From Streptomyces noursei (GTDB taxonomy: Bacteria > Actinomycetota > Actinomycetes > Streptomycetales > Streptomycetaceae), in NCBI RefSeq assembly GCF_001646665.1, contig NZ_LWBU01000363.1:79599-143598 (forward strand): a stretch of 64,000 nucleotides of DNA. Reading direction: 5' to 3'. The notes under the pieces are model-generated. The model was not told the DNA's origin. It did not search any database and was given only the letters and a program-made list of their open reading frames with translations. Below, piece by piece: positions 58,102 to 64,000 of this stretch (position 1 is its first letter; the number at the start of each line of letters is the position of its first letter). The position numbers and the translations under genes were made by a program.

Positions 58102-58442
58102 GCGTTCACCGTGCCCTCGCGCCGGGCGCGGGAGGCGATGACGGCGTCGTCGGCGGCGCGCTTGAGCCTGCGGTCGGCGTAGAAGCCGCCGAACGGCAGG
58201 ACGGACAGGACGAAGTAGAGCGCAGCGGTCTTCAGGTCCCACTTCGTGCGGTTCCAGGCGTCGGCCCACAGCAGCACGTACAGGACGAAGAGCACGCCGT
58301 GGACCGCGCCCATGACCGGGACCGCGTTGAACTCCGTGGTGCGCTTCAGCACCGAGCAGACGAGCAGCAGGATGAAGGACACGGCCTCCGGCGCGGAGAC
58401 CAGTCGGAGGCGGTGGAGGGAAGCGGCGGTATTGATGTCCAC
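58098..58442 (-). CDS. DUF3817 membrane protein (second paralogue)
   Basis: 114 residues from GTG 58442 (MDINTAASLHRLRLVSAPEAVSF), with AAGG about 10 nt upstream. Three helices: SFILLLVCSVLKRT, MGAVHGVLFVLYVLLWADAW and LKTAALYFVLSVLPFGGFYADRR. The HGVLFVLYVL core resembles the DUF3817 at 51743-52075. Overlaps the thiamine-binding gene by 4 bp. Function unknown. Confidence 0.88.
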   Translation of the reverse strand: MDINTAASLHRLRLVSAPEAVSFILLLVCSVLKRTTEFNAVPVMGAVHGVLFVLYVLLWADAWNRTKWDLKTAALYFVLSVLPFGGFYADRRLKRAADDAVIASRARREGTVNA

Positions 58443-58615
58443 GGGGCAGCACCTTCGGCGTCGGTCGGGGTCGACTGTCACCCGCGCACCGATCTTGTGA
58501 ATGGATGCACAAGCGACCCGTTCATTGTGACAGGCGCTGTCGCGTGCCCTTGGTCAGGGTCCCGGTCGCCCCCGGGGCCCTGTGACCGTCCGCGGGCACC
58601 GGTTACCGTCATGGC

Positions 58616-59254
58616 GTGGCAACGTTCCGACTCCAAGGCAGCAAGGTGCTCGCCGTCGACATGACCGGCGACGCCGTCAAAGCGAAGAACGGCTCGATGG
58701 TCGCGTACGACGGCCAGATGGCCTTCAAGAAGATGTCCGGCGGCGGTGAGGGCCTGCGCGGCATGGTCACCCGCCGCCTCACCGGCGAGCAGATGGAGAT
58801 GATGGAGGTGAAGGGGCAGGGCACCTGCTACTTCGCCGACCGCGCCTCCGAGATCAACCTCGTCTCCCTCCACGGCGACAAGCTGTACGTGGAGTCCAGC
58901 AACCTGCTCTGCGCCGACGCCGGGCTGCGCACCGGCACCACCTTCACGGGGCTGCGCGGCGGGGCGACGGGCACCGGCCTGTTCACCACCACGGTCGAGG
59001 GGAGCGGGCAGGCCGCGATCATGTCGGACGGCCCGGCCGTGGTGCTGCGGGTCACGCCGCAGTACCCGCTGTCGGTCGACCCCGGCGCGTACATCGCCCA
59101 CCAGGGCAACCTCCAGCAGAACTTCCAGTCGGGTGTGACCTTCCGCACACTGATCGGCGAGGGTGGCGGCGAGGCGTTCCAGATCCGGTTCGAGGGCGAC
59201 GGGCTCGTGTACGTGCAGCCCAGCGAGCGCAACACGGTCGGAGGGGACGTCTGA
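58616..59254 (+). CDS. AIM24-family protein (first of three)
   Basis: 212 residues from GTG 58616. AIM24/TIGR00266-like beta-rich protein with VKGQGTCYFADRASEINLVSLHGDKLYVESSNLLC and LFTTTVEGSGQAAIM repeats; ends FVQPSERN-like. Such proteins form trimers related to TraP-like folds; function unknown in bacteria. Its stop overlaps the next start (TGATG). Confidence 0.9.
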   Translation: MATFRLQGSKVLAVDMTGDAVKAKNGSMVAYDGQMAFKKMSGGGEGLRGMVTRRLTGEQMEMMEVKGQGTCYFADRASEINLVSLHGDKLYVESSNLLCADAGLRTGTTFTGLRGGATGTGLFTTTVEGSGQAAIMSDGPAVVLRVTPQYPLSVDPGAYIAHQGNLQQNFQSGVTFRTLIGEGGGEAFQIRFEGDGLVYVQPSERNTVGGDV

Positions 59255-59904
59255 TGCCGTTCCGCGAGGTCAACTCGAAGATGGTCGAGGCCACCATCCA
59301 CCCCGGACAGAAGATGTTCAGCCAGCGTGGCGCGATGCTGGCGTACCGCGGGGAGGTCACTTTCACGCCGAACACGGCCGGCGGCCAGGGCGGCGTGATG
59401 TCGATGATCGGCCGCCGCGTCGCCGACGAGGCGACACCCCTGATGACCGTCGAGGGCAGCGGCACCGTCATGTTCGGGCACGGCGGCCACCACATCCAGG
59501 TCATCGCCCTGACGGGCGACACCCTGTACGTCGAGGCCGACCGTCTGCTCGCCTTCGACGGCACCCTGCAGCAGGGCACCATGTTCATGGGCTCGCAGGG
59601 CGGCGTCATGGGCATGGTGCGCGGCCAGGTGACCGGGCAGGGCCTGTTCACCACCACCCTCAAGGGGCACGGCTCGGTCGCCGTGATGGCCCACGGCGGA
59701 GTGATCGAGCTGCCCGTCACCCCCGGCCGCCCCGTGCACGTCGACCCCCAGGCCTACGTGGCCCACCACGGCGACGTGCGCAACAAGCTCTCCACCGCGC
59801 TCGGCTGGCGCGACATGGTGGGGCGCGGCTCCGGCGAGGCGTTCCAGCTGGAGCTGAGCGGCAGCGGTGCGGTGTACGTCCAGGCGTCGGAGGAGAAGCT
59901 GTGA
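59254..59904 (+). CDS. AIM24-family protein (second of three)
   Basis: 216 residues, ATG 59254 in TGATG. Seen: MVEATIHPGQKMFSQRGAMLAYRGEVTF, VEGSGTVMFGHGGHHIQVIALTGDTLYVEADRLLAFDG, GLFTTTLKGHGSVAVMAHG. Similar plan to its neighbours but well diverged, so not a recent duplication. Overlaps the third gene by 4 bp (GTGA). Confidence 0.9.
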   Translation: MPFREVNSKMVEATIHPGQKMFSQRGAMLAYRGEVTFTPNTAGGQGGVMSMIGRRVADEATPLMTVEGSGTVMFGHGGHHIQVIALTGDTLYVEADRLLAFDGTLQQGTMFMGSQGGVMGMVRGQVTGQGLFTTTLKGHGSVAVMAHGGVIELPVTPGRPVHVDPQAYVAHHGDVRNKLSTALGWRDMVGRGSGEAFQLELSGSGAVYVQASEEKL

Positions 59905-60677
59905 GCACGCCCGTCATTCACGACCCCTCGACCCTGCCGAGCGACGACAACGTCAACGCGTACACCTTCTGCGTGGAGCTGAAGGGCTCCCAGTGGTTCC
60001 TGCAGAAGGGCAAGATGATCGCCTACTACGGGCGCATCGACTTCAACGGCATCGGCCACGGCCGGCTGGACCGGCTGGTGCGGTCGAGCTTCCACTCGCC
60101 GCTGCACGCGAGCGACTGGGTGGTGGCCGAGGGCAGCGGCAAGATGCTGCTCGCGGACCGCGCCTTCGACGTCAACTCCTTCGACCTCGACGACGGCAAC
60201 CTCACCATCCGGGCCGGGAACCTCCTCGCGTACCAGCCGTCGCTGGCGCTCAAGCAGTCGATCGTGCCGGGGTTCCTCACTCTTCTGGGCACCGGCAAGT
60301 TCGTCGCCGCGTCCAACGGTCCGGTGGTCTTCATGGAGCCGCCGCTGCGGGTCGACCCGCAGGCCCTGGTGGGCTGGGCCGACTGCCCCTCGCCCTGCCA
60401 CCACTACGACCACGGCTACATGTCGGGCGTGATGGGCGGCCTGCGGGCGCTGACGGGCCTGGGCGGGGCGTCGGGCGAGGAGCACCAGTTCGAGTTCGCC
60501 GGGGCCGGGACGGTGCTGCTCCAGTCGACGGAGGTGCTGATGCCGGACCACGGGGCGACGGGTGCGGTGCCGCACGAGGCGGGTGTGCCTGGGGCGGGAT
60601 CCGGCCACGGTCAGCCCGGTTCCGCACCGCGCCTTCCCGGACAGCTGGGGGACCTCCAGCGTCGCTTCGGGCTGTGA
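59901..60677 (+). CDS. AIM24-family protein (third of three)
   Basis: 258 residues from GTG 59901, preceded by AGGAG. Seen: CVELKGSQWFLQKGKMIAYYGRIDFNG, VAEGSGKMLLADRAFDVNSFDLDDGNLTIRAGNLLAYQ, GKFVAASNGPVVFM. It has a C-terminal extension rich in Gly/Pro absent from the other two, and a CPSPCHHYDHGYM cluster that could bind metal. Three coupled genes suggest a hetero-oligomeric AIM24 assembly. Confidence 0.88.
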   Translation: MSTPVIHDPSTLPSDDNVNAYTFCVELKGSQWFLQKGKMIAYYGRIDFNGIGHGRLDRLVRSSFHSPLHASDWVVAEGSGKMLLADRAFDVNSFDLDDGNLTIRAGNLLAYQPSLALKQSIVPGFLTLLGTGKFVAASNGPVVFMEPPLRVDPQALVGWADCPSPCHHYDHGYMSGVMGGLRALTGLGGASGEEHQFEFAGAGTVLLQSTEVLMPDHGATGAVPHEAGVPGAGSGHGQPGSAPRLPGQLGDLQRRFGL

Positions 60678-60814
60678 GCGGTAGTCTGCGGAGTGTGACG
60701 CCCTCGAACGTCTGCGCCCTTGACCCGGTACGGACGCGAGGACGGGGGGCCGGAGTGCCCGGCGTCACCGACCCAGAATCGTCCAGAATTCAACTTCTTA
60801 GGTAGAATCCATAT

Positions 60815-61291
60815 ATGGAGACCGAGACGGCCACCAACTGGCTGACCGATGCCGAGCAGTGCGCCTGGCGCACCTATCTGGACGTCAACAGGCTGCTGAC
60901 GTACCAGCTGGAGAAGGACCTCCAGCCATTCGGCCTGACCAACAACGACTACGAGATCCTGGTCAACCTCTCGGAGGCGCCCGACCGCCGCCTCCGCATG
61001 AGCGACCTGGCCGCCGCCACCCTCCAGTCCAAGAGCCGGCTCTCCCACCAGATCACCCGGATGGAGAACGCGGGCCTGGTCCGCCGGGAGAACTGCGAGT
61101 CCGACCGGCGCGGACTGTACGCGGTCCTCACCGAACAGGGCATGGAGACCATGCAGAAGGTGGCCCCCCACCACGTCGACTCCGTGCGCAAGCACTTCAT
61201 CGACCTGCTCAGCCCCGAGGCCCTGGACGGCCTGCGCCAGTCCCTCAAACCCATCGCCGAACAGCTCCGCGGCCTGCGCGGCAAACCGTAA
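60815..61291 (+). CDS. MarR-family transcriptional regulator
   Basis: 158 residues. DNA-binding part FGLTNNDYEILVNLSEAPDRRLRMSDLAAATLQSKSRLSHQITRMENAGLVRRENCESDRRGLYAVLTEQG with wing ESDRRG; one Cys (C105 region) next to the wing could be redox-active. Preceded by a TAGAAT box 13 bp before the ATG, so the message may be nearly leaderless. Target unknown. Confidence 0.9.
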   Translation: METETATNWLTDAEQCAWRTYLDVNRLLTYQLEKDLQPFGLTNNDYEILVNLSEAPDRRLRMSDLAAATLQSKSRLSHQITRMENAGLVRRENCESDRRGLYAVLTEQGMETMQKVAPHHVDSVRKHFIDLLSPEALDGLRQSLKPIAEQLRGLRGKP

Positions 61292-61377
61292 GCGGCGCGG
61301 TCCACCCACCCGGCGGCAGCCGCGCCCACCCACGGCCGCGGCGCCCCGCCCGGGGCGGACGGCCCGGCAGGAGGGCG

Positions 61378-62739
61378 TCAACGGGCGGCGGGCAACCGCA
61401 GCTCCACCAGCGCGCCGCCCGACGGCGCCCGCCCCACCCGCAGCGTGCCGCCGTGACGCACCGCGACATCACGGGCGATGGCCAGCCCCAGCCCCGCGCC
61501 GCCCTCGTCGCGGCTGCGGGCGTCGTCGAGGCGGACGAACCGCTCGAAGATCCGCTCCCGCTCGGGCTCCGGCACGCCGGCCCCGTCGTCCTCGACGGTG
61601 AGCACGACGTGCCGGCCCTCGCGGCGCACCGCCACCGACACCGCCGTCTCCGCGTGCCGCTGCGCGTTGTCCAGCAGGTTGCCCAGCACCCGCGCCAGCT
61701 GCCCGCGCGACCCGTCGACCCCGGCCCCCTCCGCCGCCTCCACCCGCACCGGCACCCGGTCACCCGCCCGCTGGGCCACCTCGTCCCGCACCAGGGCGGA
61801 CACATCGACCCGCCCCGCCCCCGGCCGCTCCCCCGCGTCCAGCCGCGCCAGCAGCAGCAGGTCCGCCGCGAGCTGCTGGAGCCGCACGGTGTCGGCGACC
61901 GCCCCCGGCACGTCCAGCAGCTCCGGATGCGCCGCGCCCACCTCCAGCTGGGTGCGCAGACTCGCGATGGGGCTGCGCAGCTCGTGCGACGCGTCCGCGA
62001 CGAACCGCCGCTGCCGCTCCACGCTCGCCTCCAGCGCCGCCAGCGTCTCGTTCGTCGTCCGCGCCAGCCGCGCCACCTCGTCGCGCGTCGCCGGCTCCGG
62101 AACCCGCCTCGACAGGTCCTCCGACGCCGTGATCGCCGCCATCTCCCGCCGGATGCCCTCGACCGGCTTCAGCGCCCGGCGCGTCACCAGCCACGTCACG
62201 CCGCCCACGACGAGCAGCAGCAGCGGCAGCGCGGCCAGCATCGCGTCCCGCACCCCCGCGACCGTCGCCTCCTCGGCGGCGAGCGGCGCCCCCGCGTACA
62301 CGGTCGCCCCCGCCACCTCGACGGCCGCGAAGCGGTACGCCGCCGTCTCACCGTCGACGGTGACCTCCCCCGTCGAGTGGTCCACGTCCTCCGACACCTC
62401 GCCGGCGGCACCGGCGGCACCGCCCGCGACCGGCCTCGTACCGGGACTGCCCGTCCCCTCGATCCGCTGGACGTCCTCCCCCACGGCGACGACCCGCCCC
62501 CGGCCGTCCACCACCTGCACCGGGTGCTCCTCCGTGTCGTCCGGCAGGTCCAGCCGGGCGAACGGCGTCCCGTTGCCGATCTGCGAGGCCACCGAACGCG
62601 CCGTCACCTCCGCCTGGAGCCCCGCCTGGTCCACCAGATTGCCCCGCAGCACCCCCAGCAGCGCCACCCCCGCCACCACCAGGGCGAGCGCCACCACGAG
62701 CGTCGCCCCCAGCGCGGTCCGCGCGCGTACGGAACTCAC
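61378..62739 (-). CDS. Sensor histidine kinase
   Basis: 453 residues. TM1 (TLVVALALVVAGVALLGVL, about 12-30) and TM2 (ALPLLLLVVGGVTWLVT, about 169-186), an extracytoplasmic domain with VEVAGATVYAGAPLA, HAMP (ALKPVEGIRREMAAI), H-box with H252 (FVADASHELRSPIASLR), N-box LGNLLDNAQRHAE, and G-boxes DDGAGVPE and GGAGLGLAIARDV. Overlaps the regulator gene by 4 bp. Partner of 62736-63395. Confidence 0.93.
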   Translation of the reverse strand: MSSVRARTALGATLVVALALVVAGVALLGVLRGNLVDQAGLQAEVTARSVASQIGNGTPFARLDLPDDTEEHPVQVVDGRGRVVAVGEDVQRIEGTGSPGTRPVAGGAAGAAGEVSEDVDHSTGEVTVDGETAAYRFAAVEVAGATVYAGAPLAAEEATVAGVRDAMLAALPLLLLVVGGVTWLVTRRALKPVEGIRREMAAITASEDLSRRVPEPATRDEVARLARTTNETLAALEASVERQRRFVADASHELRSPIASLRTQLEVGAAHPELLDVPGAVADTVRLQQLAADLLLLARLDAGERPGAGRVDVSALVRDEVAQRAGDRVPVRVEAAEGAGVDGSRGQLARVLGNLLDNAQRHAETAVSVAVRREGRHVVLTVEDDGAGVPEPERERIFERFVRLDDARSRDEGGAGLGLAIARDVAVRHGGTLRVGRAPSGGALVELRLPAAR

Positions 62740-63395
62740 CGCGCCTCCAACCGGTAGCCGGCGCCCCGCACTGTCGTGATGACCCCCGGCCCCAGCTTCC
62801 GCCGCAACGCGCTCACGTACACCTCGACGATGTTCGGATCACCCTCGTAGGCGAAGTCCCAGACGTGCTCCAGGATCTCCGCCTTCGACACCACCTCCCC
62901 CGCCCGGGCGGCCAGCTCCTCCAGCACGGCGAACTCCTTCGTCGTGAGGGCCACCTCCGCCTCCCCCACCGAGACCCGCCGCCCCGCCGTGTCCACGGTG
63001 AGCGCCCCCACCCGGATCACCGGCGACGGGGAACCCCCGCTGCGCCGCAGCAGCGCCTTGACCCGCGCCACCAGCACCACGTACGAGAACGGCTTGGTCA
63101 GGTAGTCGTCGGCGCCCGTGTCCAGTCCCTCGGCCTCGTCGTACTCGCCGTCCTTGGCCGTGAGCATCAGGATCGGTACGTCGTTCCCGGCCGCCCGCAG
63201 CGCCGCGCAGACGCGGTAGCCGTTCATGCCGGGCAGCATGATGTCCAGCACGACCAGGTCGTAGGCCCCCTCACCCGCCCGGTGCAGCCCCTCCAGCCCG
63301 TCGTGGACGACGTCCACCGCGAACCCCTCGGCCCGCAGCCCGGCGGCGAGCGACAGGGCGAGCCGCTTCTCGTCCTCCACGATCAACAAACGCAT
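62736..63395 (-). CDS. OmpR-family response regulator
   Basis: 219 residues. Receiver with E7-D8-E9, D51 (LVVLDIMLPG), T79 and K101 (LTKPFSY), then the OmpR winged helix ending EVYVSALRRKLGPGVITTVRGAGYRLE. Divergent from the PepSY-like gene, with three TTCAG repeats in the shared 126-bp intergenic space. Confidence 0.94.
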   Translation of the reverse strand: MRLLIVEDEKRLALSLAAGLRAEGFAVDVVHDGLEGLHRAGEGAYDLVVLDIMLPGMNGYRVCAALRAAGNDVPILMLTAKDGEYDEAEGLDTGADDYLTKPFSYVVLVARVKALLRRSGGSPSPVIRVGALTVDTAGRRVSVGEAEVALTTKEFAVLEELAARAGEVVSKAEILEHVWDFAYEGDPNIVEVYVSALRRKLGPGVITTVRGAGYRLEAR

Positions 63396-63429
63396 GCGTT
63401 CAGGGTCCCAAACGGAACCTGAAGAACCC

Positions 63430-63455
63430 TTCAGCCGGCTTCAGCGTGCGTTCAG
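63430..63455. promoter_or_regulatory. Three TTCAG direct repeats (OmpR-type site)
   Basis: TTCAG at 63430, 63440 and 63451, 10-11 bp apart, in the gap between response-regulator gene and PepSY gene. The helical-turn spacing is typical of OmpR/PhoB sites. Confidence 0.55.
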
Positions 63456-63521
63456 CGAGGCGGCGGCACCGTGGTTGCCGTACCGAACGCACTCGCACCA
63501 TCGCATCGGAGGACCCCCACC

Positions 63522-63857
63522 ATGAAGCGCAACCTCATCATCGCCACGGTCGCGGCGGCGGCCCTGTTCACGGGCGGCACGGCGGCCGCGTTCGCCACCA
63601 CCTCGGAGGACGGCGACGCGCCCGTGAAGGCCCCCAAGGTCAGCGCCCAGCAGGCCCTCGACGCGGTCGCCCCCCACGGCACGGTGCTGTCGCTGGACCT
63701 GGACGACGACGGCGCCGGCTCCGGGCCGGCCTGGGACGTCGAGCTGCTCACCAAGGACGGCAAGACCCAGGACTGGACGGTCGACGCACAGACGGCGAAG
63801 GCGAAGCAGGACACGTCCGACGCCTCGGACGACTCGAACGGCCGCGACGACGACTGA
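63522..63857 (+). CDS. Small secreted PepSY-like protein
   Basis: 111 residues from ATG 63522; GGAGGA lies 8 nt upstream. Signal peptide MKRNLIIATVAAAALFTGGTAAAFAT. One PepSY-like unit follows (KVSAQQALDAVAPHGTVLSLDLDDDGAGSGPAWDVELLTKDGKTQDWTVDAQT), with an Asp/Ser-rich tail. PepSY proteins inhibit or modulate secreted peptidases or bind signals; probably part of the regulon of the divergent two-component system. Confidence 0.8.
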   Translation: MKRNLIIATVAAAALFTGGTAAAFATTSEDGDAPVKAPKVSAQQALDAVAPHGTVLSLDLDDDGAGSGPAWDVELLTKDGKTQDWTVDAQTAKAKQDTSDASDDSNGRDDD

Positions 63858-64000
63858 CGACCGGCCCCCCGCCGAGGTGCCCGCGGCTCACCCCCTGCGC
63901 GGTGCGGCCCCCCGGGGGCCCGGCGCCCGGCTTCGGCACGGTTCCGCCCGGTGCGCCACCCGTGCGGTGCCTGTCCGGTGGGTGGCGGGGTGCGGCCCCT
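63858..64000. other. Downstream of PepSY gene: no supported feature
   Basis: Very GC-rich with CCCCCGGGGGCC-like inverted repeats that may act as terminators; no gene is evident before the window ends. Confidence 0.4.

Noticed and set aside
1..64000. tRNA, rRNA, CRISPR array, prophage or integrated plasmid
   Set aside because: No cloverleaf-like segments, spacer-regular repeats, integrases, phage structural genes or transfer genes were seen on reading.

Overview
The window is high-GC actinobacterial chromosome, almost certainly Streptomyces. The evidence is strong GC bias at third codon positions, GTG and TTG starts, and Streptomyces-typical gene sets: the glgE-treS-mak-glgB operon, pta-ackA-pyk beside a G104/K124-type phosphofructokinase, icmA, the cslA-glxA-GH6 locus, and DUF6230/DUF6114 proteins. 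I see no rRNA, tRNA, CRISPR array, intact insertion sequence, phage module or replication origin. Strand assignments and starts are my reading; function rests on motifs and family resemblance, not on database searches.

Layout. (1) 1-7431 is an accessory-looking block: a truncated PhzS-like flavin monooxygenase, a PrnB-like haem protein of the indoleamine-dioxygenase fold, an MFS exporter, a 54-bp repeat tract, an HpaB-type flavin hydroxylase, an AraC regulator and a divergent NmrA-type reductase. It looks like part of an unassigned aromatic-amine or indole biosynthetic cluster that runs off the left edge. (2) 7610-15691 is the GlgE pathway: glgE, treS, maltokinase and glgB convert trehalose to maltose, to maltose-1-phosphate, to linear glucan, to branched alpha-glucan. 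(3) 15820-26805 holds a HelD-like helicase, a MerR-thioredoxin pair, an Lrp regulator facing an epimerase/aldo-keto reductase pair, an MFS pump divergent from its TetR regulator with three operator copies between them, a second MerR/oxidoreductase pair and a secreted beta-propeller. (4) 26936-30887 is a C4-dicarboxylate transporter divergent from a CitA/DctB-like two-component system. (5) 30997-38907 holds an XRE regulator, a membrane ricin-like protein and central carbon genes: pfkA (-), then pta, ackA and pyk (+). (6) 39264-43503 encodes a secreted Ala-rich coiled-coil protein with a pre-toxin-like region and a DUF4160-like C-terminus, overlapping a small downstream gene. This reads as a polymorphic toxin/immunity candidate pair. 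(7) 43639-51669 has the DUF6230-DUF6114-secreted-protein set, a thioredoxin-TPR protein, a TetR regulator with a 17-bp palindrome, an acetyltransferase, and icmA with a 22-bp palindrome at its start. (8) 51743-57636 has DUF3817, MarR, and the cslA-glxA operon convergent with a GH6 lipoprotein (tip-located glycan synthesis and processing). (9) 57808-64000 has a thiamine-binding protein with DUF3817, three tandem AIM24 genes, MarR, and an OmpR-type two-component system divergent from a small secreted PepSY-like protein.

The most interesting items are the PrnB-like block, the DUF4160-tailed toxin candidate, and several unassigned palindromic operators (three TTGCACA-N4-TGTGCAA copies, the icmA 22-mer, TTACT/AGTAA sites, CGCTACGA-g-TCGTAGCG, and three TTCAG repeats before the PepSY gene).
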